This document shows positions 8,422 through 17,373 of a DNA stretch of 64,000 nucleotides, piece by piece. Source of the DNA: Bacteroidota bacterium (lineage in GTDB: Bacteria > Bacteroidota > Bacteroidia > Flavobacteriales_E > Vicingaceae). The notes below the pieces were generated by a model. It was not told the origin of the DNA and did not search any database. It saw only the letters and a program-made list of their open reading frames with translations. The stretch is from assembly GCA_013112545.1 (NCBI GenBank), contig JABFGJ010000002.1, forward strand, positions 186,001-250,000. The letters are read 5' to 3'. How positions within the stretch are numbered: position 1 is the stretch's first letter; each line of letters opens with the position of its first letter. The position numbers and the translations under genes were made by a program.

Positions 8422-9180
8422 ATGAGGTATGTAAAATTATTGTTGATTGTAATTTCAATTAGTGCTTTTCAAAGCTGTAGTTACAAATTCAAAAAAATTC
8501 TGTTTAAAACTGCAAACGAGATTGAAACAAGTGAGTCAAATCCAATTGTTGTAATAAATCCACAAGAATATAAACCTTTCCACCAATGCAAAGAAGGCGA
8601 TGTTCTCTATGTTAGATTACTCAACGAAGATGGCGAAAGAAGTGCATATGAAAAGTTAGCAACTTCTAGAGATGATGCCAAATTTGTTGTACACGACAGT
8701 GTGATAACTTTACCAAGTATTGGTGATGTTAATGTATTGGGATTATCAAAAAATGAGATAATTAAGAAAGTTAGCTTAGCATATTCTAAATACATAATAG
8801 ACCCTATTGTTGATGTAGATTTTGTAAGTTTATCAGTAAATATTTTAGGTGAGGTTATTAAACCAGGAAGGTATCCTATTACAGAAAAAATGAATTTAAT
8901 TGAAGCCCTTGGATTAGCGGGCGGATTTTCACCTTATGGAATTTTTAAGAACGTGAAAATTATTCGAGGCGAAGGAGATAAGCAAGAAGTGATTGTAGTA
9001 AATGTTACAGATATCAATATTTTAGGGAACGAAAAATTATTACTTCATGATAAGGATATAGTTTATGTTGAGCCTAGAAGAGTGAAGCAATTTGATACAG
9101 CCGTTAGGCCATATTTATTTCTCACCAGTATATTATCATCTGCAGCAGCAGTTTTTATCGTAATTACACGTACCAATTAA
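8422..9180 (+). CDS. Wza-like polysaccharide export lipoprotein
   Basis: A 252-residue lipoprotein with the lipobox FQSC (Cys19). A polysaccharide export (Poly_export) domain runs from about CKEGDVLYVRLLNEDG, and one SLBB domain covers NILGEVIKPGRYPITEKMNL through ALGLAGGFSP. A C-terminal hydrophobic helix (YLFLTSILSSAAAVFIVI) would span the outer membrane as in Wza. It forms the outer-membrane channel that passes the polymer out. Its stop codon overlaps the ATG of the Wzc-like gene by one base (TAATG), so the two are translationally coupled. Confidence 0.9.
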   Translation: MRYVKLLLIVISISAFQSCSYKFKKILFKTANEIETSESNPIVVINPQEYKPFHQCKEGDVLYVRLLNEDGERSAYEKLATSRDDAKFVVHDSVITLPSIGDVNVLGLSKNEIIKKVSLAYSKYIIDPIVDVDFVSLSVNILGEVIKPGRYPITEKMNLIEALGLAGGFSPYGIFKNVKIIRGEGDKQEVIVVNVTDINILGNEKLLLHDKDIVYVEPRRVKQFDTAVRPYLFLTSILSSAAAVFIVITRTN

Positions 9181-11528
9181 TGAATAAGAATATTTTAGCT
9201 GACAAACTAGAACTAGCCAATTTCATAAATCAAGTGAAGTTGAAATTGCCTTGGCTTCTACTTTTTTTATTCATAGGTTTATCATCAGGATATTTAGTAT
9301 CTAAATACAAAAAACAAGTTTTTAGCGCTAAAGCAACAATAAAAATTGACGATAAATCATCTAATGTTACTGACTTTTTAGCTATTGATATGTTTTCGGA
9401 GAGCTTTAATCAATACAATAAAATATTGACTGAAGCTAGAATAATTTCTTCAAGAACAATGATTGAAAAGGCATTAGAGAAATTGCCTTTAGATGTTAGG
9501 TATTATAAAAAAGGAAGGTTTTCTTCTTATGAATTATATCGTAAATCGCCAATAAATTTAAATTTATTATCAGCGAGTGATGAAATTACACCTTTAGAAA
9601 TAGATTTAGAATTTAAAGACGAAAATCATTTTATTATAAGTTATGAAAAAAATGGGATTAGGGATACATCCATAAACTTAACTTATAATCAACCATTTAA
9701 AATTTTTGAAGAATCTTATTCGATAGATAGAGTTTATAGTGAGCCGTTAAAATCAATTGAGACGGATGGAAGTTACGTAATTAAAGTTGTAGATAAGGTG
9801 AAGCTGGCTCAAGAATTTGCGAAGCAACTTACTGTCACTCAAGTCGAAGAAAAAGTAGCACTATTGTCAATTGTTTATCAATCTTCTAATCCGCTTTTAT
9901 GTAAAGACTTTGTTGATGCTTTGGTCAGCAGTTATTCTAACGTAGAATTTGAATTAAAAGCCCTTGCAGCTAGTAATACCATTCGCTTTATTGACGAAAG
10001 ATTGGATCAATTGTCGAGCACTATGAATGAGGTAGAAGATCAAATCACCCAATTTAAACAAGATAAAAGAATTATTGATTTTGAATCAGTAGAGCGTATT
10101 GAATCCGAGCGGTTGATTGACTTAGAATCAAGTAAGCGAATCGCAGAACTTCGAATATTGAATTTTAATATCGTTGAAAACGAATTAAACCAAGGTAAGA
10201 AATTATCAGAAATTAGTATTAATGCTGAAGGGAATATGGATCCCACATTAAATCAGTTAATAACTGCGTTTAATAATCTTAAAATTCAGAAAGCAACACT
10301 AGGAGTTAACTTTACTATAGATAGTAAAAAAGCAAGAGAGCTTGATTCTCAAATAATTGAAACAATTAATTCTATAAGAGAGAGCATAAAGCTTTCGAAG
10401 TCCGCAGTTGAAAAGGAGATAGAATATTTAGATTCTAAGATTGAAATCCTGAATAGCAGGTATAATATTTTCCCTGAAGACCAACAAGATTATTTTCACT
10501 TGATACGTGATTTTGAAGTCAACCAGAAAGTAGTCTCCTTTTTAATGGAAAAGAAAATCGAAGCATCCATTGCCAATGCTTCATTAATCCCAGATATTCA
10601 GGTGATAGATTTGCCAATACTGCCAGAGGAACCCATTTCTATTAGTACTTTAAATATTTATTTATTGAGTGTTTTCTTATCATTATTAATTGGCACTTCT
10701 ATTATTTTAATTTTTGTATTTCTCAATGATCGTATTTACGATAAAGTTATACTTGAGACTACCACTGATATACCTGTACTGGGGACTCTTACTGTAAGTA
10801 ACTCTAATGAATTTGAAAGTGTTGAAGAAATAATAGGTACAGAAAGAACGATATTTAAAGAGTCTGTAAATGCTTTAAGAACTAATTTAAGATTTTTGCC
10901 AAATTCCTCAAAAGCACAAGTAGTTTCTGTTACTTCTACAGTTAGCCAAGAAGGAAAATCATTTATGCTTATAAACCTAGCTACCTCATTGACTTTGCTT
11001 GGGAAAACTGTTGTGGTTATTGACCTTGATATGCGAAAACCTAAAATCCAAAACTATTTTGATAAAGACAATAAAAAATTGGGAGCTAGCTTGTATTTAT
11101 CAGGTAAAGCAACTTTAGAAGAAGCTGTTGTAAACTCACATATTCCCAATCTAGATGTTATCTTATCAGGGCCAATTCCTCCAAATCCTATGGAATTAAT
11201 TCAATCTGATAAATTTCATGAAATGATTGCGAAATTAAAGGAGAATTACGATTATATCATGATTGACAACCCTCCAATAGGTATAGTTGCGGATGCTATC
11301 TTTGTTTTAAAAAATAGTGACATCAATCTTTTTGTTGTTCGTTCAGGATTTTCAAGAATTGGATTTTTGGATACAGCAATTAATGCTAAAGAAAAAAACA
11401 AAATTCCAAACTTATACTTTGTACTTAACGGTGTAAATAAAACCAGTAGTGGTTATTATAAAAACTATTCTCAAGGGTATTACACAGACCAAAGTCCCAA
11501 GCAGGGTATGTGGTTTAAGAAATCATAA
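9180..11528 (+). CDS. Wzc-like chain-length regulator with tyrosine kinase domain
   Basis: A 782-residue inner-membrane protein. The first TM helix is near residues 24-42, a large periplasmic Wzz/coiled-coil part follows, and a second TM helix lies near residue 490-515. A cytosolic BY-kinase domain then shows Walker A SQEGKS (Lys593), Walker A' VVVIDLDMRKPK and Walker B YIMIDNPP. The C-terminus carries a tyrosine cluster (GYYKNYSQGYYTDQ) for autophosphorylation. In Wzc systems this cycle controls polymer length and export together with Wza. No Wzb-type phosphatase gene is seen in the window. The fused kinase is the normal arrangement in Gram-negative bacteria. Confidence 0.92.
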   Translation: MNKNILADKLELANFINQVKLKLPWLLLFLFIGLSSGYLVSKYKKQVFSAKATIKIDDKSSNVTDFLAIDMFSESFNQYNKILTEARIISSRTMIEKALEKLPLDVRYYKKGRFSSYELYRKSPINLNLLSASDEITPLEIDLEFKDENHFIISYEKNGIRDTSINLTYNQPFKIFEESYSIDRVYSEPLKSIETDGSYVIKVVDKVKLAQEFAKQLTVTQVEEKVALLSIVYQSSNPLLCKDFVDALVSSYSNVEFELKALAASNTIRFIDERLDQLSSTMNEVEDQITQFKQDKRIIDFESVERIESERLIDLESSKRIAELRILNFNIVENELNQGKKLSEISINAEGNMDPTLNQLITAFNNLKIQKATLGVNFTIDSKKARELDSQIIETINSIRESIKLSKSAVEKEIEYLDSKIEILNSRYNIFPEDQQDYFHLIRDFEVNQKVVSFLMEKKIEASIANASLIPDIQVIDLPILPEEPISISTLNIYLLSVFLSLLIGTSIILIFVFLNDRIYDKVILETTTDIPVLGTLTVSNSNEFESVEEIIGTERTIFKESVNALRTNLRFLPNSSKAQVVSVTSTVSQEGKSFMLINLATSLTLLGKTVVVIDLDMRKPKIQNYFDKDNKKLGASLYLSGKATLEEAVVNSHIPNLDVILSGPIPPNPMELIQSDKFHEMIAKLKENYDYIMIDNPPIGIVADAIFVLKNSDINLFVVRSGFSRIGFLDTAINAKEKNKIPNLYFVLNGVNKTSSGYYKNYSQGYYTDQSPKQGMWFKKS

Positions 11529-11533
11529 TTCAA

Positions 11534-12865
11534 TTGATTTTGGGAAAGCTATTTAGTAGGATTAATGAATTGTTAACTGATTCTCATCAGCGAGAATTAT
11601 TTATTAAATCATATAAAAATCTTACTATCAGAATTCTTGGGCGCATTTTAAGCTACCTGTTAGTTTATGCTATAATTAAAATCTATGGGGGGGAAGCATT
11701 TGGGCAATGGTCAATTATTACCTCAATTTTTTTACTCAGTCAAATGATTCTCAATTTAGGGATTAAAACTTCTATTGTCAGATATTTTGCAGAGTACAAT
11801 GAAGAAAAGATAAACCTTAAAAACTTATATCAAAAGGCCATAGTAGTCTTGTTTTTCACTAGTTTGTTAGGTGCCTTTGCCATTAACTTACTTGTTAGTG
11901 ATATTGCAATAGCTTACAGTAAGCCATACATCGTCGATTATTTACCCATTGTGCTTTTAGGTATATTTCCTTTAAATATTGTTGAACTAAATGCAGGTGT
12001 TTTTAAAGGGTTAAGAAATACCGAAAAATTTAGTATACTAGATAGTATATCAAAGCCATTTTTTATTTTATTATTCATATTAATTGCTTTTTCTTTTAAT
12101 TCTAGTTTCTTGTTTGTTTTTGAGCTTTATCTTGCAAGCATAGTGTTGATTGCTTTGTTAAGTTTCTTTATGATTTATAAATGTTTTAAGGTTTTAACAA
12201 TTAACAAAGGTCGAGTAGTGCCTTACAAAGAACTATTTTCTGTATCAATACCTATGTTTTTCACAGAATCCTTAAACTCTTTACTGAGGTGGGTGGATAT
12301 ATTGATTTTAGGATTTTATTGTAGTGATGTTTTAATTGGTGCATATAGCTTAGCTGTACGGCTAACCAATCTAGTGACAATTCCATTGCTTTCCGTAAAT
12401 AGTATTGCTACACCCAAGTTTAGAGAGCTTTTTGTAATTAAGGATTTTAAAAAATTAAAGGCCGTGGTACTTCAATCAAATAAAATGATTTTTCAAATGG
12501 CTATAATACCAAGTGTAATTTTACTTTTTGCAAATGAATTTATACTCGAGTTTTTCGAAAGTGATTATGCTATTGCAAAATGGAGTTTGATTATACTTGC
12601 ATTAGGACAGTTAGTAAATGTGGCTACTGGAGCAATTGGGCAGCTTTTAAATATGACAGGAGGGCATAAAATACTTGCACTGGTTTCTGCAATTTCTACA
12701 GGATTAAATTTAATATTAAATTTTTGGCTGATTCCAATTTATGGTATTACAGGTGCTGCGATTTCAACTGCCATTGCAATTATAGTAAACAACCTTTTAA
12801 GCACGATTATAATTAAGCACAGACTAGGGTTTTTCTCAATTTATATACCCTTTAAAAAGCAATGA
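11534..12865 (+). CDS. Wzx-like polysaccharide flippase
   Basis: A 443-residue integral membrane protein with about 12-14 hydrophobic helices throughout. The N-terminal region contains the GGEAFGQWSIITSIFLLSQM stretch typical of MATE/MVF-type flippases. It would move the undecaprenyl-linked repeat unit across the inner membrane. The start is a TTG at 11534, five bases after the wzc-like stop; a second in-frame TTG follows two codons later. Its stop codon overlaps the next ATG by 4 bases (ATGA). Function as flippase is inferred from topology and operon position. Confidence 0.87.
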   Translation: MILGKLFSRINELLTDSHQRELFIKSYKNLTIRILGRILSYLLVYAIIKIYGGEAFGQWSIITSIFLLSQMILNLGIKTSIVRYFAEYNEEKINLKNLYQKAIVVLFFTSLLGAFAINLLVSDIAIAYSKPYIVDYLPIVLLGIFPLNIVELNAGVFKGLRNTEKFSILDSISKPFFILLFILIAFSFNSSFLFVFELYLASIVLIALLSFFMIYKCFKVLTINKGRVVPYKELFSVSIPMFFTESLNSLLRWVDILILGFYCSDVLIGAYSLAVRLTNLVTIPLLSVNSIATPKFRELFVIKDFKKLKAVVLQSNKMIFQMAIIPSVILLFANEFILEFFESDYAIAKWSLIILALGQLVNVATGAIGQLLNMTGGHKILALVSAISTGLNLILNFWLIPIYGITGAAISTAIAIIVNNLLSTIIIKHRLGFFSIYIPFKKQ

Positions 12866-13725
12866 TAAGTTTAAATAAAATAAACTTCTTTTGTATTGGA
12901 GCTCAAAAATCTGGTACATCCACACTGTTTCAATTGTTAAAACAACACCCTGATGTGTATATTCCAGCCAATAAAGAGGCACATTTTTTTGACCGGGATT
13001 TTATTTATTCAAATGGAATAGAATGGTACTTAAAGAAGTATTATTCTAATTGGCAGGGCCAAAAAATGGTTGGATCTGTTACACCCAGCTACTTATACGC
13101 AGATAAAGTGCCGGGCAGAATTAAAAGCATTTTTAATAAGGAATTAAAGTTTATTGTAATCCTTAGAAATCCAATAGATCGAGCGTTTTCAAGTTACTTA
13201 ATGAACGTAAGCAATGGAAATGAAAAATATAATTTCGAACTTGCAATTCAAAACGAAGTAGAAAGGATAAAGAAATCTGAACAAGCTGATATTTTATACA
13301 GCTACATAAAGAGAGGGTATTATTTTGAACAATTGAATAGATATTTTAAAAAATTTAACTCTAAAAACTTTTTAATACTAACCTTCGAGAAAGATGTGAT
13401 TGCTCAGCCCCAGGAAATGATGAAAAAGGTCTGTGAATTTTTATCTATTGAAGAATTTCAATTTAATTATGCTATTAAAAAAAATGAGTTTAAACCACCA
13501 TTAAATGTTTTAGAAAAAGGTATTAAAAAAATACATAGACTTGCCGCAAAAACTGGACTTGTTGAAGATACATTTGGAAAAAGACAAGCACTTTTTATAA
13601 AAAAGCAAGAAAAGCCCATGTTGCAAAAGAATAGGAGAGAGGAGTTGTTACATCACTATTTTATTGATGACATAGAAAAACTTTCATTGCTTTTAAATAT
13701 GGACTTTAAAGAAATTTGGAAGTAA
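12862..13725 (+). CDS. Sulfotransferase, second of four
   Basis: A 287-residue enzyme. The PAPS 5'-loop is CIGAQKSGTSTLFQLLKQHP and the 3'-phosphate site is LRNPIDRAFSSYLMN. The tail (residues 210-250) is Lys-rich, common in carbohydrate sulfotransferases. It starts within the wzx-like stop codon, so it is translationally coupled to the flippase gene, and the next sulfotransferase begins one base after its stop. Heparan-type domain features (KEAHFFD after the first loop) suggest a sugar acceptor. The acceptor is unknown. Confidence 0.87.
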   Translation: MISLNKINFFCIGAQKSGTSTLFQLLKQHPDVYIPANKEAHFFDRDFIYSNGIEWYLKKYYSNWQGQKMVGSVTPSYLYADKVPGRIKSIFNKELKFIVILRNPIDRAFSSYLMNVSNGNEKYNFELAIQNEVERIKKSEQADILYSYIKRGYYFEQLNRYFKKFNSKNFLILTFEKDVIAQPQEMMKKVCEFLSIEEFQFNYAIKKNEFKPPLNVLEKGIKKIHRLAAKTGLVEDTFGKRQALFIKKQEKPMLQKNRREELLHHYFIDDIEKLSLLLNMDFKEIWK

Positions 13726-13726
13726 T

Positions 13727-14593
13727 ATGAAAATTGAAAGCCCTATCATAATCATCGGGATGCACCGATCTGGAACTACGTTGTTAACCAAGCTTTTGGA
13801 AAAGTTTGGACTCTTTGTTGGTCACAAAAAAAGGAAAAACTATGAAGCGACTTTTTTTCAAAAATTGAATAAATGGCTTCTATACCAAGCCAATGTGACT
13901 TGGGATTCTACCGGGAATATTGCTTATGTAGATGAAGATTTTTTACAGTCTGTATCAGAGGTTGCTAAGAAAAGACTATCAAGTGTATTTAGAATGGAAT
14001 TTTTAGGCCCTAAAAAATTTATCAATAATACCTCTATTAGTGAACTTACATTTAAATGGGGCTGGAAAGATCCAGTAAACAGTATAACCATTGATGTTTG
14101 GAAGAATATTTTTCCCAAAGCTAAGATTATCTATGTCTATAGAAACCCAATTGATGTGGCTCAAAGCTTAAAAGTTAGAGAAGAGAAAAGAAGAAAGGAT
14201 CGAAAACTAGGGATGAAACAAAGAATAAAACAAAAACTATTGTTTAGAGATTACCAATTCAATCAATCTTATTTAATTAACGACTTTTCAAAAGGAATTG
14301 ATTTGTGGAAAGAATACGTTAACCTAAATGAGAAAACTCTCGAGAAGTACCCTAATGATATTATAAAAATTAAATACGAAGATTTATTAGAAAATCCTTC
14401 AGGAAAATTAGCTGAAATTATTGATTTTTGTGAACTTATAGTTTCAAAATCAGAAATAGAGAAAGTTAGTTCTATAATTGATAGTTCTCGCAGATATGGA
14501 TTTATAAACAATCCTGAATTATGCAATCATTACTTAACAATAAAACAAGACCCCTTGATGACAAAATTGGGTTATGATAATATTCCGATATGA
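13727..14593 (+). CDS. Sulfotransferase, third of four (Sulfotransfer_3-like)
   Basis: A 288-residue enzyme that differs clearly from the two flanking sulfotransferases. Its PAPS loop is IIIIGMHRSGTTLLTKLLEK and its 3'-site IYVYRNPIDVAQSLKVR. It lacks the KE-HFF segment. A basic stretch (EEKRRKDRKLGMKQRIKQK) sits near residues 148-166. The end overlaps the next gene by 4 bases. It probably modifies a different position or sugar from its neighbours; a non-carbohydrate acceptor cannot be excluded. Confidence 0.85.
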   Translation: MKIESPIIIIGMHRSGTTLLTKLLEKFGLFVGHKKRKNYEATFFQKLNKWLLYQANVTWDSTGNIAYVDEDFLQSVSEVAKKRLSSVFRMEFLGPKKFINNTSISELTFKWGWKDPVNSITIDVWKNIFPKAKIIYVYRNPIDVAQSLKVREEKRRKDRKLGMKQRIKQKLLFRDYQFNQSYLINDFSKGIDLWKEYVNLNEKTLEKYPNDIIKIKYEDLLENPSGKLAEIIDFCELIVSKSEIEKVSSIIDSSRRYGFINNPELCNHYLTIKQDPLMTKLGYDNIPI

Positions 14594-15549
14594 TAGATAA
14601 AGATGAAAACATTATAATTGTTGGATCCCAAAACTCGAATACTAATGATCGATTTTTAGAACGATCAAATATTAAAAGTGTTCAATACTTTGATAAGAAT
14701 AAATCATTTGAAGAAATCTCGTTTTTTAGCAAACAAGGTGAATTGGGGATTAGTTCTATATGTTGGAAACCAAGTGAACCATTGATTTGGTTTTATACAA
14801 CAGGCACAGAGATTATTCGATTGAATCTTGATACAAAAGAATCGAGAGAACTTCCAATAGACCATTTAAAAGACATTCATGAAATTTCTATTATTGATGG
14901 TTTTTTGTGGATTTCAAATACTTGTTATGATGAATTAGTTTGTGTTGACCTTGAAAGTGAATTAGTGAAAGAGCGGTTTCAACTGGGAGGAGGGAATATA
15001 CAGATTGAAAATGGCAAAAAAAACAAGTATCATAGCAATCAAGTTTTTAGTACTTATGATGGTGAACTAACTGCTTTAGTACATCATGTTAACGGTGAGC
15101 AATTGTTTAATCGAGTGGCACAAAAGCTCATAAAAAGTCAAGGAAATGGAGGAGTTTTATTTCTTAAATCTGGCAAAACAATACGGCTGCAATTAAAAGC
15201 ACCACATTCGGTTAGGAAAGTGAACGGACAGTATTGGATTTTTGATTCAGGTCATGCACAATTAAATGTTTATTCAAAAGAATGGAAACTTATTAAAGAA
15301 ATGAGCATGGCTGGCTGGGGTAGAGGTGGCGACTTTTCAGATTCAAAACAACTATACTATGCTGGTGTTTCAGCTAAAAGAAAACGATACTTAGCATTTA
15401 ACGAAGAAAACAAACAACAAAATATGTTACAAATCTTCAATTATAATTTTGAATTAAAAGCAGAGTATCTTGTGCCAAATATTGAGCAAATCAATAACGT
15501 TTATTTAATTTCTGCAAATCAACTTGAGTTGATTAGAAAACTTGGATAA
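14590..15549 (+). CDS. Beta-propeller-like protein of unknown function
   Basis: A 319-residue protein without signal peptide or membrane helix, so cytosolic. It shows repeated blade-like units with WxF/WIS and hydrophobic strand patterns: ICWKPSEPLIWFYTTG, DIHEISIIDGFLWISNT, APHSVRKVNGQYWIFDSGHA, SMAGWGRGGDFSD. Several His residues sit at equivalent blade starts (DIHE, KYHSNQVF, VHHV, APHSV), which could line a central metal or ligand site; this last point is inference. It is coupled by a 4-base overlap to the third sulfotransferase gene and precedes a GT2 gene. I do not recognise a named family with confidence. A lectin-like or lyase-like accessory for the sulfated glycan would fit the context. 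Confidence 0.6.
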   Translation: MIDKDENIIIVGSQNSNTNDRFLERSNIKSVQYFDKNKSFEEISFFSKQGELGISSICWKPSEPLIWFYTTGTEIIRLNLDTKESRELPIDHLKDIHEISIIDGFLWISNTCYDELVCVDLESELVKERFQLGGGNIQIENGKKNKYHSNQVFSTYDGELTALVHHVNGEQLFNRVAQKLIKSQGNGGVLFLKSGKTIRLQLKAPHSVRKVNGQYWIFDSGHAQLNVYSKEWKLIKEMSMAGWGRGGDFSDSKQLYYAGVSAKRKRYLAFNEENKQQNMLQIFNYNFELKAEYLVPNIEQINNVYLISANQLELIRKLG

Positions 15550-15618
15550 CATTAAACATGAAGTTTCTAAATGCAGAAATGATGAGTGTTTGATTTTAAC
15601 TCGTAAAAAGTATAGTTT

Positions 15619-16533
15619 ATGTCAAATCTTACTTCAATAATTGTTTTAAATTTTAATGGATTTGAAGATACTATCGAGTGTGTTGACTCTTTAATTGAAC
15701 ACATTAAAATTGGATTTGAGCTAATAGTTGTTGACAATTGTTCTGTCAATGATTCCTGGAATCAGTTAAGAAAACAAAAAGAGCAAAATTCGAATTGGAC
15801 TAAGATTCACTTGGTGCAAACAACAGAAAATAGAGGTTTTTCAGCTGGGAATAACTTTGGGGTCAAGTATGCGAAAAAACATTTTAACTCAGCTTACTTC
15901 TGGTTGCTAAACAACGATACAGTCATTAAAAGCGATGCTTTATCACCATTAATAAAAACCTTTAGATCTAATTTAAAAAGTGGAATCGTTGGCTCTAAAT
16001 TGATGTTTTATGATAAACCTGATGTAGTTCAGGCGATTGGCGGGCGTTTTAATAAATATACAGGTAAGTTTAACCAAATTGGTTTTGGAAAATTAGAAGG
16101 CGAGTTAAACTTGGAAGAGAAACATTCGATAGATTATGTAGTTGGCGCTTCTCTTTTTGTATCAATGCAATTTATAGAAACAGTAGGCTTGTTGTCAGAA
16201 GATTATTTCCTTTATTTTGAGGAAGTAGATTGGAGTATTAGAAGTCATAAGAACGGGTACGAAACTTTATCATGTTTAGAAAGTGTTGTTTATCATAAAC
16301 AAGGAAAGTCAACTAAAAACAATGTCAGATCGAAGCGGAATATAAATATGATGTATTTTCAATTTAAAAACCTGATTTTAATATATAAAAAATACTATCC
16401 CCATTTGTTTTTTGTTCCCTATTTTGTAATAACTTATCGGAGCGTGAAATTAATGGTCAAACAAGATTTATCGTACCTAAATTTATGGCTTCAAGTAATT
16501 TTTAAAAAACGGAGGGAGAGTTTTGTCAAATAA
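15619..16533 (+). CDS. Glycosyltransferase family 2 (rhamnosyltransferase-like)
   Basis: A 304-residue GT-A enzyme. It opens with TSIIVLNFNGFEDTIECVDS and VDNCSVNDSW, has the NRGFSAGNNFGVKYA motif, the metal-binding WLLNNDT (DxD equivalent) and the acceptor-side LYFEEVDWSIR. These are the features of inverting GT2 enzymes such as rhamnosyltransferases. Two hydrophobic stretches near the C-terminus (FFVPYFVITYR) may associate with the membrane. It follows the propeller-like gene after 69 bases and overlaps the fourth sulfotransferase gene by 11 bases. Confidence 0.88.
   Translation: MSNLTSIIVLNFNGFEDTIECVDSLIEHIKIGFELIVVDNCSVNDSWNQLRKQKEQNSNWTKIHLVQTTENRGFSAGNNFGVKYAKKHFNSAYFWLLNNDTVIKSDALSPLIKTFRSNLKSGIVGSKLMFYDKPDVVQAIGGRFNKYTGKFNQIGFGKLEGELNLEEKHSIDYVVGASLFVSMQFIETVGLLSEDYFLYFEEVDWSIRSHKNGYETLSCLESVVYHKQGKSTKNNVRSKRNINMMYFQFKNLILIYKKYYPHLFFVPYFVITYRSVKLMVKQDLSYLNLWLQVIFKKRRESFVK
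16511..16525 (+). promoter_or_regulatory. Shine-Dalgarno-like GGAGG before a TTG start
   Basis: GGAGG at 16511-16515 stands 7 bases before the TTG at 16523. Genes in this window otherwise show no clear Shine-Dalgarno sequence. Here the match lies inside the end of the GT2 coding region and could assist re-initiation at a weak start codon, or simply be coding chance. Confidence 0.4.
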
Positions 16534-17371
16534 AATACCAAATTTATTTATTGTTGGTGTAGCTAAAGCAGGCACAACTGTTTTAGCAAACTATTTGTCT
16601 CAACACCCTGACATTTTTATGTCAAAGGTTAAAGAGCCTGATTTTTTTTCTAACCGAGAAATAAATGAGGCAAAACTGTATTATAAAACAAAACCGCTTA
16701 ATAATGAGGGTAAATACCTCTCATTGTTTAAACAGGTTTCTCACGAAAAATGGATAGGCGAGGCAAGTGTTTCTTATTTTTTTTATAAAGCTTGTGCAGA
16801 GAGGATAAAACTGTATTCCCCCGAATCTAAAATTATTTTAATTGTCAGACACCCAATAGATCGGGCTTATTCACACTATTTAATGGATAAAAGACTTGGT
16901 TTTGTTAAGGCTGATTTTGAAGATATTGTTAAAAAACCTGCGAGTCATGAAAAACATTATGATCAATACATACAACAGGGATTTTATTCACAGAAAATCG
17001 AAGAATATCAGAATCAATTTGGCGAAAATTTGTTGATTCTGCCTTGGCAAGGCAACCTAGAGTTAAGTTTAAAAAAAATTTTTCATTTCTTAAATATAGC
17101 TCCTATTGAAGTAACAGAAGTAGAAGCCAACAAAAGTATGTTGCCTAAAAATGATTTTTTGCAGCGTATATATTCTAATGGAATGATTCGAAAAGGTATT
17201 GGGAAAGTACTTCCTGTGCAGCTTATTCAAAATATAAAGTCAAAAGCATTTGTAAAACAAGATGTTAAACTTTCAGACGAAATGCACGAGAACTTAGAAA
17301 AGATTTATCATGCTGATATTAAAAAAACTCAAGAATTAGTTGGTTTTACATTAAAGTCTAATTTTAAGTAA
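16523..17371 (+). CDS. Sulfotransferase, fourth of four
   Basis: A 282-residue enzyme with the PAPS loop FIVGVAKAGTTVLANYLSQH, a KEPDFFS segment after it, and the 3'-site IVRHPIDRAYSHYLMD. It resembles the gene at 12862 more than the one at 13727. The start is a TTG, supported by the upstream GGAGG and by the position of the conserved N-terminus. It is followed after 2 bases by the polymerase-like gene. It would add sulfate to the polymer subunit; the acceptor is unknown. Confidence 0.87.
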   Translation: MSNKIPNLFIVGVAKAGTTVLANYLSQHPDIFMSKVKEPDFFSNREINEAKLYYKTKPLNNEGKYLSLFKQVSHEKWIGEASVSYFFYKACAERIKLYSPESKIILIVRHPIDRAYSHYLMDKRLGFVKADFEDIVKKPASHEKHYDQYIQQGFYSQKIEEYQNQFGENLLILPWQGNLELSLKKIFHFLNIAPIEVTEVEANKSMLPKNDFLQRIYSNGMIRKGIGKVLPVQLIQNIKSKAFVKQDVKLSDEMHENLEKIYHADIKKTQELVGFTLKSNFK

Positions 17372-17373
17372 GC

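Noticed and set aside
6290-17371. Sulfotransferases as NodH-like signalling enzymes
   Set aside because: No Nod-type acyltransferase or chitooligosaccharide synthase is nearby, while capsule export and polymerase genes are. A polymer substrate is a simpler reading.
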